From contig NZ_CP102826.1 in assembly GCF_025643595.1 (NCBI RefSeq), positions 6,498,639-6,562,638 of the forward strand: a stretch of DNA of 64,000 nt, given 5' to 3'. A model generated the notes under the pieces. It was given only the letters and a program-made list of their open reading frames with translations. It was not told the DNA's origin and made no database searches. The translations under genes and the position numbers were made by a program. Position 1 is the stretch's first letter. Every line of letters starts with the position of its first letter. Source of the DNA: Saccharopolyspora rosea. GTDB taxonomy: Bacteria; Actinomycetota; Actinomycetes; Mycobacteriales; Pseudonocardiaceae. Positions 25,859 through 33,210 of this stretch are shown here, piece by piece.

Positions 25859-27043
25859 GTGTCCAGTCCGCAAACGTCCCAACCGGGCCACCCCGGCGTC
25901 ACCGACGGTCGTACGCCGTTGTGGCGCGGGCACAACGTGTTCCGCGTCGTGACGTTCCTGTACGCGTGCTGCTGGGTCGTCGCGCAGTTCTCGCAGTACC
26001 GGCGCCCCTGGCTGGCCGTGCTCGTGCTCGTCGTGATGGGCGCGTGGACGGCGTTCACGGTGTGGCGCTACTGGCGGCGTTCGGGGCGCACCAACCGCCT
26101 CGTCGCGCTGGACGTGGCCGTCGTGACGGTGCTGTTCCTGAGCAGCGAGTTCATCCTCAACGACAGGCAGATGTCGACCGGTCAGCCCTCGGTGGTCACC
26201 GCCTGGCACCCGACGATGGTGACCGCGTCGGCCGCGCAGTGGGGTGCGGTCGGCGGCGTGGCGGCCGGAATCCTGGCGGCCGTCTGCAACATGCTGCTGC
26301 GCGGCTACCTCGACTCCGGCATCTGGCTGGACACGTTGCTGCTGATCGGCGTCGGGCTGGTGCTCGGGTTGGCGTCGGACACCGCCCGGAGGTCGACCGA
26401 CCGCCTCGCCCGCGCGCTGCGCGCCGAGGCGGCGACCGCCGAGCGGGAGCGGCTGGCGCGATCCATCCACGACAGCGTGCTGCAGGTGCTCGCGCGGGTG
26501 CGGCGGCGCGGCGCGGAGCTCGGCGGGGAAGCCGCCGAACTCGCCCGGCTCGCCGGGGAGCAGGAGATCGCGCTGCGCGCGCTCATCGCCACCACCCCGC
26601 AGGAGTCCACTGAGGACGGAGAGGCCGACCTGGCCGCCCGGTTGCAGGTGCTGCGCACCGGCCGGATCCAGGTCTCGGTTCCGGGGAATCCGGTGCTGCT
26701 GCCGGAACCGACGTGCTCGGACCTGCACTCCGTGGTGCGCGAAGCGCTGGCGAACGTCGAACGCCACGCCGGCGCCGACGCCAAGGCATGGGTGCTGCTG
26801 GAGGAACTGCCGGACGAAGTGGTGCTCAGCGTCCGCGACGACGGCCCGGGCATCCCGCAGGGCCGGCTGGAGGAGGCGGCGGGGGAGGGTCGGCTCGGCG
26901 TGGCCAAGTCGATCCGCGGCCGGGTGATCGCGCTCGGCGGCACGATCACGCTGGACACCGCCCCCGGCGAGGGAACCGAATGGGAGGTCCGGGTGCCCCG
27001 ACCGCCGGCCCCGGCCAAGCGCCGCAAAGGAGGAGACCGATGA
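25859..27043 (+). CDS. MacS-like sensor histidine kinase
   Basis: A 394-residue kinase. The N-terminal five- or six-helix membrane domain (LWRGHNVFRVVTFLYACCWV to LLLIGVGLVLGLASD) resembles the DUF5931 sensor of the MacS family in actinomycetes. The dimerisation helix ERERLARSIHDSVLQVL puts the phospho-acceptor at H204. The ATPase part has the N box REALANVERHA, the G1 box DDGPGIP and the G2 box GEGTEWEV. The GTG at 25859 has GGAAGGAG eight bases upstream. It overlaps the regulator gene by ATGA and forms a two-component pair. The signal is unknown. Confidence 0.9.
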   Translation: MSSPQTSQPGHPGVTDGRTPLWRGHNVFRVVTFLYACCWVVAQFSQYRRPWLAVLVLVVMGAWTAFTVWRYWRRSGRTNRLVALDVAVVTVLFLSSEFILNDRQMSTGQPSVVTAWHPTMVTASAAQWGAVGGVAAGILAAVCNMLLRGYLDSGIWLDTLLLIGVGLVLGLASDTARRSTDRLARALRAEAATAERERLARSIHDSVLQVLARVRRRGAELGGEAAELARLAGEQEIALRALIATTPQESTEDGEADLAARLQVLRTGRIQVSVPGNPVLLPEPTCSDLHSVVREALANVERHAGADAKAWVLLEELPDEVVLSVRDDGPGIPQGRLEEAAGEGRLGVAKSIRGRVIALGGTITLDTAPGEGTEWEVRVPRPPAPAKRRKGGDR

Positions 27044-27711
27044 GCGAGCCGCCCGTCACGGTGATGGTGGTCGACGACCACCCGATATGGCGCGACGGGG
27101 TGGCCCGGGACCTGTCGGAGCGCGGCTTCGAGGTCCGCGCCACCGCGGGCGACGCCGCGGCCGCGCTGCGCATCGCGGGCACGGTCGCACCTGACGTGGT
27201 GCTGATGGACCTCAACCTCGGCGACTCCTCGGGAGTGGCCGCGACGCGCCAGATCACCCAGGAGGTCCCGGGGACCCGGGTGCTGGTGCTGTCGGCCAGC
27301 GGGGAGCACAGCGACGTCCTGGAGGCGGTGAAGGCGGGCGCCTCCGGGTACCTGGTCAAGTCCGCCTCCGTGGACGAGCTGGTGGACGCGGTGCGGCGCA
27401 CCGCCGCCGGGGACGCGGTGTTCACCGCCGGGCTGGCCGGGCTGGTGCTCGGCGAGTACCGCCGGATGGCCGAGGAACCGGACCAGGACGCGCAGGCGCC
27501 GCAGCTCACCGAGCGGGAGACCGAGGTGCTGCGGCTGGTCGCCAAGGGCATGACCGCCCGCCAGATCGCCACCAGGTTGGTGATCTCGCACCGCACCGTG
27601 GAGAACCACGTGCAGTCGACGCTGCGCAAGCTCCAGCTGCACAACCGGGTCGAGCTGGCCCGCTACGCGATCGAGCACGGCCTGGACCAGGAGGCCGAAA
27701 ACCAGGAATGA
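27040..27711 (+). CDS. LuxR/NarL-type response regulator (MacR-like)
   Basis: The 223-residue partner of the preceding kinase. The receiver domain (about residues 5-120) has the acidic pair DDHP, phospho-acceptor D57 in VVLMDLNLGDSSG, and the conserved Lys in GYLVKSASVDELV. The LuxR-type HTH at about 155-215 reads LTERETEVLRLVAKGMTARQIA and SHRTVENHVQSTLRKLQ. The ATG at 27040 overlaps the kinase stop, and AAAGGAGG lies just upstream. A strong terminator follows, so the two genes form a closed operon. Confidence 0.93.
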   Translation: MSEPPVTVMVVDDHPIWRDGVARDLSERGFEVRATAGDAAAALRIAGTVAPDVVLMDLNLGDSSGVAATRQITQEVPGTRVLVLSASGEHSDVLEAVKAGASGYLVKSASVDELVDAVRRTAAGDAVFTAGLAGLVLGEYRRMAEEPDQDAQAPQLTERETEVLRLVAKGMTARQIATRLVISHRTVENHVQSTLRKLQLHNRVELARYAIEHGLDQEAENQE

Positions 27712-27726
27712 CCGCGGGGTCCTCCC

Positions 27727-27758
27727 GGGGCGGTGGCGGCGCGGCGCCACCGCCCCGT
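27727..27758 (+). terminator. Terminator after the two-component operon
   Basis: A perfect 13-bp stem, CGGGGCGGTGGCG (27727-27739) and CGCCACCGCCCCG (27746-27758), six-base loop, followed by TTCCTTTTCC. It isolates the peptide cassette from the regulator gene upstream. Confidence 0.88.
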
Positions 27759-27945
27759 TCCTTTTCCCCGTCCGGGGCGAGCTCACCGGTCCGGGATTTT
27801 CCAGGTTCACCCGACCCGATGAGGTAAATCGTCGACGACCGTTCCCATCGGGCCCAATTGCTCTTGTTTTCCCTGCTGAAAGCCTCCATCACCGACCGTG
27901 ACCAGCATGGTCGTCTTTTCTGCCGACCGCATTCCCCGATCTTGG

Positions 27946-27990
27946 GTGACGCACCTGTGACGGCGTGGTGACGGGCCTCTGGCGTACTCG
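27946..27990 (+). promoter_or_regulatory. SARP-type operator: three heptamer direct repeats at 11-bp spacing, with -10
   Basis: GTGACGC (27946-27952), GTGACGG (27957-27963) and GTGACGG (27968-27974) repeat in the same direction with exactly 11 bp between starts. SARP activators bind such heptamer direct repeats at one helical turn, overlapping the -35 region and ending about 8 bp before the -10. Here CGTACT/TACTCG (27983-27990) follows at that distance and no TTGACA-like -35 is present. The first peptide gene starts at 28049. A SARP gene lies at 30248. The sequence pattern is seen; binding is inferred. Confidence 0.65.
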
Positions 27991-28048
27991 CATCAGCGGC
28001 GAAAAGCCGCGATCGGAAATTTCCATCAACGCGAACAGGAGCAAGATC

Positions 28049-28243
28049 GTGGACATGATCAACGAATTCGCCGAACTGCTGCCCGAGCGCGAGGCCCTGA
28101 GCTCCCAGAGCAACGTGGCGAACGTCGACCAGAGCTTCAGCGGCCACGTCGACATCTCCGGCGGCAAGAACACCGTGACGCTGGTCAGCGCGCCGCAGTC
28201 GCACATCGGCCAGTCGAACACCAGCGTCGACGTGAGCCACTGA
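28049..28243 (+). CDS. Small peptide 1, putative precursor with ELLPxREAL motif
   Basis: A 64-residue product from GTG 28049, chosen because AGGAG lies seven bases upstream; an ATG six bases further on is the alternative. The N-terminal part MINEFAELLPEREALSSQ shares AELLPxREALxSxxNV with the next peptide. The remainder is rich in Asn, Ser, Val, Thr and Gly, has no Cys, and repeats a QSN-V-D-S pattern (QSNVANVDQS and QSNTSVDVS), which looks beta-prone. There is no signal peptide. The shared N-terminus and divergent C-terminus suggest leader and core. No characterised homologue is recognised. Confidence 0.7.
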   Translation: MDMINEFAELLPEREALSSQSNVANVDQSFSGHVDISGGKNTVTLVSAPQSHIGQSNTSVDVSH

Positions 28244-28259
28244 ACGATTACAGGATAGT

Positions 28260-28301
28260 CCCGGGCCGCTCGTTCTCCGTTGTCGCGAATGAGCGGCCGG
28301 G
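28260..28301 (+). terminator. Imperfect hairpin between the two peptide genes (attenuator candidate)
   Basis: GGCCGCTC pairs with GAGCGGCC around a loop of about 18 bases, extended by CCCGG/CCGGG with a bulge. It has no U-tract. Such a hairpin could protect or trim the peptide-1 transcript so that it exceeds the downstream genes. Confidence 0.45.
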
Positions 28302-28325
28302 ATCCCTTCTCGGTGAGGAGTAATC

Positions 28326-28517
28326 ATGCAGCAAATGGAGCTGTCCGCAGAATCCGCGGAGCTTCTCCCGACTCGGGAGGCCCTGGGGTCACTGGCCAAC
28401 GTGAACGTCGGCGTGATCACCCAGATCAACGTGCCGACCGTGGTCAACCTGGGAGATGGCAACTGCATCGCGGTCCCGAGCCTTCCGTCCGCCGGCGTCG
28501 GCCAGAGCGCGGGCTGA
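28326..28517 (+). CDS. Small peptide 2, putative precursor with ELLPxREAL motif
   Basis: A 63-residue product. ATG 28326 has GAGGAG five bases upstream, a strong translation signal. The N-terminus includes SAELLPTREALGSLANVNV, clearly related to peptide 1. The C-terminal part (ITQINVPTVVNLGDGNCIAV, then PSLPSAGVGQSAG) differs, is hydrophobic and beta-prone, and has one Cys. There is no signal peptide. It lies 82 bases after peptide 1 and 133 bases before the M50 protease gene, from which a strong hairpin separates it. Confidence 0.72.
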   Translation: MQQMELSAESAELLPTREALGSLANVNVGVITQINVPTVVNLGDGNCIAVPSLPSAGVGQSAG

Positions 28518-28539
28518 CGCGTAGCGACAGGGAACCATC

Positions 28540-28575
28540 TGGCCGGGGGCGGAACCCATTTTTCGCCCCCGGCCA
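28540..28575 (+). terminator. Strong hairpin between peptide 2 and the protease gene (attenuator)
   Basis: A perfect 12-bp stem, TGGCCGGGGGCG (28540-28551) and CGCCCCCGGCCA (28564-28575), with a 12-base loop. It lies 22 bases after the peptide-2 stop. Its place suggests partial termination, giving abundant peptide mRNA and little protease mRNA, as is common when precursor peptides precede processing enzymes. Confidence 0.7.
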
Positions 28576-28650
28576 ATTCCATGCCCGGCCGCGGTACAGG
28601 CCCGGCCGGGCGAACGCCGCCCGCTCGGCGGTGGCTCGCAGGAGGAGGCC

Positions 28651-30012
28651 ATGACAGAAGTCACCGAAGCCGCGCCGGTCGAATCGACCGACGAGCACGC
28701 GGTTCCCCGGCTCATCGAAGGCGTGTCGCTGTGCGGCGAATACGAGGGCGGCGGTTACCAGGAGCCCCGCTACCTCGTTTCTCGGGGCGACGGCCAGATG
28801 ATCCTCGTCTCGGAAATGCTGTACCGGGTGGCCGAGAGCATCGACGGGGAGCGCACGCTCGCCGAGATCGCCGAGGACGTCCGGCAGAACACCGGTGCGG
28901 ACGTCTCCGCACCCGGGGTCGAGTACCTCGTCAACGAGAAGCTCCACCCGATGGCGATCGCGACGCTGTCGGAGCCCGTCCAGGACCCGCCGCGCTCGAA
29001 GCCGCTGCTGTCCCTGGCCATGCACGGCGTGCTGATGCCCGCCAAGCTCGTCCGCAGGCTCGCCGCCGTCCTGGCGCCGCTGCACTCGCCGGTCGCGGTG
29101 GCGCTCGCGCTGTGCGGTCTGGTCACGGCCGACGCGTGGATCGTCGCCTCCGGTCACCTCGACCAGGCCATCCAGCACTCGGTCGGCGACCCGGCGCAGG
29201 TGCTCGCGGTCATCGGGTTGATGCAGGTCATGCTGATCTTCCACGAGCTCGGCCACGCCTCCGGCTGCCGCTACAGCGGTGCCCAGCCGGGTGCGATCGG
29301 CGTCGGCATGCTGCTGGTCGTGCCCGCCTTCTACACGAACGTGACCGATGCGTACCGGCTGAACCGGAAGGGGCGGCTGCGCACCGACCTGGGCGGCGTC
29401 TACTTCACCGTGATCTTCATCCCGGTGGCGACGATGCTCTACGGCCTCACGGGCTACCCGCCGTTCCTGGTGTGCGTGGCGCTGTCGCACCTCAACGCGC
29501 TCCAGCAGCTGCTGCCGCTGCTGCGCCTGGACGGCTACTACATCCTCGGCGACCTGGTCGGCGTGCCGAACCTGTTCGCCTACGTGCGGCCCTACCTGAA
29601 CCGGCTGATGGGCAAGCACACGCTGCAGGGCCGCTCCCACGTGCACCTGCGGCCGAAGGTCCGGCTGATCGTCACGGTCTGGGTGGCGACGGTCGTGCCC
29701 GTCCTGGTCCTCGCGCTGGGGTCGCTGCTGTTCCGGATGCCGCTGTACATGTCGAACGCGTTCACCCAGGGCGGCAAGTACTGGGCGTACGTGGTGCACG
29801 GCGTCGGGCACGGGAGCCCGGGGCTCGCCGCGCTCGGCCTCGTGTCGATGATCATCCTGCTGCTGCCGTGGCTGGGCGCCGCGGCGTTCCTGACCCGCAT
29901 CAGCCAGCGGATCTCGCGGAAGGTCGCCGCCAAGCGGCGGACCCGGCTTCCGCGCGGCAGGCACCGCCAGGCTCGGGCGCCGCGTCGACGGCCCCGGGTG
30001 ACAGCTTCCTGA
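28651..30012 (+). CDS. Membrane M50-type zinc metalloprotease with N-terminal PqqD-like domain
   Basis: A 453-residue protein with three parts. Residues about 24-110 resemble a PqqD-like winged helix (QMILVSEMLYRVAESIDGER, TLAEIAEDV), the fold that binds leader peptides in RiPP pathways. Residues 145-440 contain about eight membrane helices with the zinc motif HELGH (198-202) in a helix and LDGYY (D294), the paired M50 ligand. The last 25 residues are Arg-rich and cytoplasmic. It is placed with YydH-like putative peptide zinc metalloproteases. AGGAGGAGGCC precedes the ATG. Downstream of the two small-peptide genes, it is the likely enzyme that cleaves them; no transporter or modifying enzyme accompanies it. 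Confidence 0.85.
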   Translation: MTEVTEAAPVESTDEHAVPRLIEGVSLCGEYEGGGYQEPRYLVSRGDGQMILVSEMLYRVAESIDGERTLAEIAEDVRQNTGADVSAPGVEYLVNEKLHPMAIATLSEPVQDPPRSKPLLSLAMHGVLMPAKLVRRLAAVLAPLHSPVAVALALCGLVTADAWIVASGHLDQAIQHSVGDPAQVLAVIGLMQVMLIFHELGHASGCRYSGAQPGAIGVGMLLVVPAFYTNVTDAYRLNRKGRLRTDLGGVYFTVIFIPVATMLYGLTGYPPFLVCVALSHLNALQQLLPLLRLDGYYILGDLVGVPNLFAYVRPYLNRLMGKHTLQGRSHVHLRPKVRLIVTVWVATVVPVLVLALGSLLFRMPLYMSNAFTQGGKYWAYVVHGVGHGSPGLAALGLVSMIILLLPWLGAAAFLTRISQRISRKVAAKRRTRLPRGRHRQARAPRRRPRVTAS

Positions 30013-30022
30013 CCAGCGCTTT

Positions 30023-30053
30023 CGAGTGCGGCTCCCGCGGGGAGCCGCACTCG
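30023..30053 (+). terminator. Terminator after the protease gene
   Basis: A perfect 14-bp stem (CGAGTGCGGCTCCC at 30023-30036 with its complement at 30040-30053) and a three-base loop. Together with the hairpin at 27727 it bounds a 2.3-kb unit holding only the two peptides and the protease. Confidence 0.85.
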
Positions 30054-30247
30054 GCGCATCGGGAGGTAATCCGGCGGTGGGAAACTTGCCCACCACTCGC
30101 GTCACCGTCCGTGTCTTTGTAACAGCCTTCGGGAACCTCCCCGATGGGCACGAGTGTGGGGCGGCGGTGCTCGGCCACCCGGAGACCACGAGCGCCTGTC
30201 GGCCGCGCGGCCCGCAGCCCCGCGCAAGCTCGTAGAGGGGGGAAACG

Positions 30248-31021
30248 ATGAGCGTTCTACCCGTGCGTCCGGAGCCGCACCGGCGGCTGCGGAGCCCGGC
30301 CCAACCAAGCGAGTCCCTTCGGCTGTCCCTGCTCGGCGGGTGGTCGCTGCACGAGGACGGCGAGGAGATCGCGGTGTCCAGCAACGGCCAGCGGCTGCTG
30401 GCGTTCCTGGCACTGCACGGCCGCACCCAGCGCGACGTCGCCGCGGGGGTGCTGTGGCCGGACAGCGACGACCAGTCGGCGCTGGCGAACCTGCGGACCA
30501 CGCTGTGGCGGCTGCGCCGCCGCGTGCAGGGCGCGGTGATCAGCACGCAGCACGAGGTCGAGCTGGCGCCGCGCATGACGGTGGACGTGGACGGGCTGGT
30601 CGCGGCCGGGCGGCACTTGCTGCACCAGGAGTGCGCCGATTCCCCGGCGGACTGCGCGCAGATCGGTCGCGACCTGGCGGCCCACGAACCACTGCTGCCC
30701 GGCTGGTACGACGACTGGGTGCTGGCCGAGCGGGAACGCCTCCAGCAGTTGCAGGTGCACGCCCTGGAGGTGGCCGCCGAACGGCTCGTGCAGTCCCGCG
30801 AGCTGGCCAGCGCGCTGGAGATCGCGCAGGCCGCGACGCTGGTGGAACCGTTCCGCGAAACCGCGCACTGCGCGGTGGTGAAGGTCCTGTTGCAGCAGGC
30901 CAATCCCGCTCAGGCGATCCGGCACTACCAGCGCTACGAGCGCCTGCTCAGCCGCGAGCTCGGCATCGAACCGTCCGACCACCTGCGCGAGCTCGTCCGC
31001 CCGGTGCTCCGGCACCGGTAG
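30248..31021 (+). CDS. SARP-family transcriptional activator (BTAD type)
   Basis: A 257-residue regulator with the two-domain SARP layout: an OmpR-type winged helix (about residues 24-110; LRLSLLGGWSLHEDGEEI, then DQSALANLRTTLWRLRRR) and a bacterial transcriptional activation domain of TPR-like helices (about 115-250) ending RYERLLSRELGIEPS. It lacks the NB-ARC and further TPR regions of AfsR-size proteins. GAGGGGGGAAACG precedes the ATG. SARPs activate secondary-metabolite genes from heptamer direct repeats, and such repeats lie upstream of the peptide genes. A single inverted GTGACGC at 30099-30105 in its own promoter region is not enough to claim autoregulation. Confidence 0.88.
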   Translation: MSVLPVRPEPHRRLRSPAQPSESLRLSLLGGWSLHEDGEEIAVSSNGQRLLAFLALHGRTQRDVAAGVLWPDSDDQSALANLRTTLWRLRRRVQGAVISTQHEVELAPRMTVDVDGLVAAGRHLLHQECADSPADCAQIGRDLAAHEPLLPGWYDDWVLAERERLQQLQVHALEVAAERLVQSRELASALEIAQAATLVEPFRETAHCAVVKVLLQQANPAQAIRHYQRYERLLSRELGIEPSDHLRELVRPVLRHR

Positions 31022-31061
31022 CGGACCGCGGGTCCCGCCGAGGCGGGACCGCCGCGGCGGG

Positions 31062-32702
31062 TCACCCGCCGAGCACCGCGTTGGCCGCTTCGCGGGCCCT
31101 GGCCGAGGTGGGGGCGGCCAGGGCCGCCTGGGCGGCCTGCCGGAACGCGGCGAGCGGGTGACCCGCCAACGCGGCTCCGACCGCGGGGACCGCGGAGGCG
31201 CCCATGGACAGGCTGGTGACTCCGAGACCGGCGAGGACTCCGGCCAGCCTCGGGTCGGCCGCCGCCTCCCCGCACACCCCGACGGGTTTGCCGAGCTCTG
31301 CCCCGGCCCGGCCGACGATGTCGAGCAGCCGCAGCAGCGCGGGCTGCCACGGGTCGTTGAGCTCGGCGAGCGCACCGGTCATCCGGTCGGCGGCGAAGAC
31401 GTACTGCGCGAGGTCGTTGGTGCCGATGCTGACGAAGTCCACGGCGGCGAGGATCTCGGCGGTGCTCAGCGCGGCGGCCGGTACCTCGATCATCACGCCG
31501 GCGCGCTGGAGCCCGGCGGCGCGCACCCGCGCGGCGAACCAGGCGGCCTCGTCGGCGGTGGCGACCATGGGCGCCATCACCGACACCTCGACGCCCGAGT
31601 CGGCGGCCGCCCCGGCGATCGCCTCCAGTTGCCGGTCGAGCACGTCGGGCCGGTCGAACGACACGCGCACGCCGCGGACGCCGAGCGCCGGGTTCGGCTC
31701 CACCCCCATGTCCAGGAACGCCAGCGGTTTGTCGGCGCCCGCGTCCAGGGTGCGCACCACCACGGGCTTCCCGGCGAACGGGGTGAGCACTTCCGCGTAG
31801 GCGGCCCGCTGGGTTTCCACGGACGGCTCGTCGGAGGCGGCCAGGTAGCAGAACTCGGTGCGGAACAGGCCGACTCCCTGCGCGCCGGTCCCGACGGCGG
31901 CCCGGGCGTCCGCGGCGGAGCCGACGTTGGCGAGGACCTTGACGGGGTGCCCGTCGGCGGTGGCTCCGGTACCGCTCCACTCGACCGCGGCGGCGCGTTC
32001 CGCGGCCCGGGCGGTGACCGGCTGGTCGGAGATCTCGACGGTGCCGGTGTCGCCGTCGACGGAAGCGCCGACGGCGTCGGTCGCGGCGAGGACGCCGCGC
32101 ACCGCGACGACCGCCGGGATGCCCAGCGCGCGGGCCAGGATCGCGGTGTGGCTGGTGGGTCCGCCCTCCTCGGTGACCAGTGCGAGCACCAGATCCGGGT
32201 CGAGGTCGGCGGTGTCGGCGGGGGCCAGGTCGCGGGCGACCAGCACGCTCGGCCCGCTGAGCTCGGGCACGCCGGGCGGGGTGACGCCGAGCAGTTCGGC
32301 GACGATCCGGTCGCGCACGTCCTGGACGTCGCGGGCGCGTTCGGCCATGTAGCCGCCAGCGGCGCGCAGCGCGTCGGCGAAGCCGTTGGCGGCCTCGTGC
32401 ACCGCGCGCGGCGCGGGCAGCGACCGACCGGCGACGAGCTGCTCGGCCTGCGAGATCAGCGCCGGGTCGGCGGCCATCGCGGCGGTGGTCTCCAGCACCG
32501 CCTTGGCGTCGCCCTCGACCCGGGCGGCGCGCCCGAACAGCTGCTCGGCCACGGCGTCGGCGGCGGGACGGATGCGGGCGGCCTCGGCTGCCGGGTCCTC
32601 CGGTGCCGGGGTGGCGGGCGGTTCGGGCAGGGCCTCGGCGACCCGGGCCACCGGCCCGGACGCACGTCCGGAGCTGACTCCGACACCAGTCAATCGCGAC
32701 AT
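31062..32702 (-). CDS. ptsI: Phosphoenolpyruvate-protein phosphotransferase, PTS enzyme I
   Basis: The 546-residue enzyme I moves phosphate from PEP to HPr, starting the PTS sugar-uptake cascade. The phospho-histidine lies in EEGGPTSHTAILARALGIPA (H185). The PEP-binding barrel has GVGLFRTEFCYL, VRTLDAGADKPL, IGTNDLAQYVFAADR and the catalytic Cys in VGVCGEAA near residue 480. Length is near the family norm of 550-575. ATG 32702 has no Shine-Dalgarno sequence and overlaps a DasR-type palindrome, and a TATGGT -10 seven bases upstream suggests a leaderless mRNA. No ptsH or EII gene lies beside it. Confidence 0.93.
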   Translation of the reverse strand: MSRLTGVGVSSGRASGPVARVAEALPEPPATPAPEDPAAEAARIRPAADAVAEQLFGRAARVEGDAKAVLETTAAMAADPALISQAEQLVAGRSLPAPRAVHEAANGFADALRAAGGYMAERARDVQDVRDRIVAELLGVTPPGVPELSGPSVLVARDLAPADTADLDPDLVLALVTEEGGPTSHTAILARALGIPAVVAVRGVLAATDAVGASVDGDTGTVEISDQPVTARAAERAAAVEWSGTGATADGHPVKVLANVGSAADARAAVGTGAQGVGLFRTEFCYLAASDEPSVETQRAAYAEVLTPFAGKPVVVRTLDAGADKPLAFLDMGVEPNPALGVRGVRVSFDRPDVLDRQLEAIAGAAADSGVEVSVMAPMVATADEAAWFAARVRAAGLQRAGVMIEVPAAALSTAEILAAVDFVSIGTNDLAQYVFAADRMTGALAELNDPWQPALLRLLDIVGRAGAELGKPVGVCGEAAADPRLAGVLAGLGVTSLSMGASAVPAVGAALAGHPLAAFRQAAQAALAAPTSARAREAANAVLGG

Positions 32703-32714
32703 GGTCTAGACCAT
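32701..32714. promoter_or_regulatory. DasR-type (dre) operator overlapping the ptsI start codon
   Basis: ATGGTCTAGACCAT is a perfect 14-bp palindrome containing TGGTCTAGACCA, the core of the dre sites bound by the GntR-family regulator DasR, which controls pts and aminosugar genes in Streptomyces and Saccharopolyspora. It overlaps the first bases of the ptsI ATG and the putative -10 TATGGT, so binding would block initiation directly. The site is seen; DasR control is inferred from the known consensus. Confidence 0.75.
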
Positions 32715-33150
32715 ACCCTTCTCGCTCGGCCCCTTGGGGCGATCGTAGGCACCGGTCCACCGATCGGCCCGACCGTGCACCACGCCCCGACACGGTCGGT
32801 GACCTCAGTGGTTCTTACGTCACCCGCTCGGCGCATCCGGGCGCATTACTGCTAAGTAACATATGAGTAGGCGCACGGATCCCGACAACCCCCCGCGAAA
32901 AGCACGCTGTGTGCATGGCACAGACGAGCGCACAGATCACGGAAGCGTCCCCGGGCTTCGGCAGGTTCACCATGCCGCTCGTGGCGATCGCCGCACTGTT
33001 CAGCTGCCGCTCCGACAGCGGCTCCGACCGCGAAACCAGTGGGCGCGGCAGGGGGTCGTCCGACAGACTCCCGCCGCCGACCAGGGCCTCCGGTAGCACA
33101 GCCCCGATCCCCGGAGAGCCCGTCGACACCAGTCACCACCGTCCCGTCCA
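32715..33150. other. Gap between ptsI and the kinase gene
   Basis: About 440 bases with no secure gene. A frame from 32909 to 33196 (MCMAQTSAQITEASPGFGRF...) is open on the plus strand, but it has no clear ribosome-binding site, low complexity after residue 35, and its 3' part is the terminator hairpin at 33151. I treat it as non-coding unless transcripts show otherwise. Confidence 0.35.
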
Positions 33151-33175
33151 GACCCCGGCCGATTCGGCCGGGGTC
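33151..33175 (-). terminator. Hairpin downstream of the kinase gene
   Basis: GACCCCGGCC (33151-33160) and GGCCGGGGTC (33166-33175) form a 10-bp stem with a five-base loop, 36 bases past the kinase stop codon on the minus strand. Confidence 0.7.
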
Positions 33176-33210
33176 TCCCCGTCCGAGCAGGACTGACCCG
33201 AGCCCGACCG

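Noticed and set aside
28049..28517. Reading the two small peptides as chaplins or as a toxin-antitoxin pair
   Set aside because: They lack signal peptides and the paired cysteines of chaplins, and they resemble each other rather than a toxin and antitoxin.
30060..30247. SARP autoregulation through heptamers before the SARP gene
   Set aside because: Only one inverted GTGACGC is present, at 30099-30105, without the 11-bp partner repeats.
32909..33196. Possible 95-residue protein between ptsI and the kinase gene
   Set aside because: It has no ribosome-binding site, low-complexity sequence, and its end overlaps a terminator hairpin. It is listed only as a gap note.
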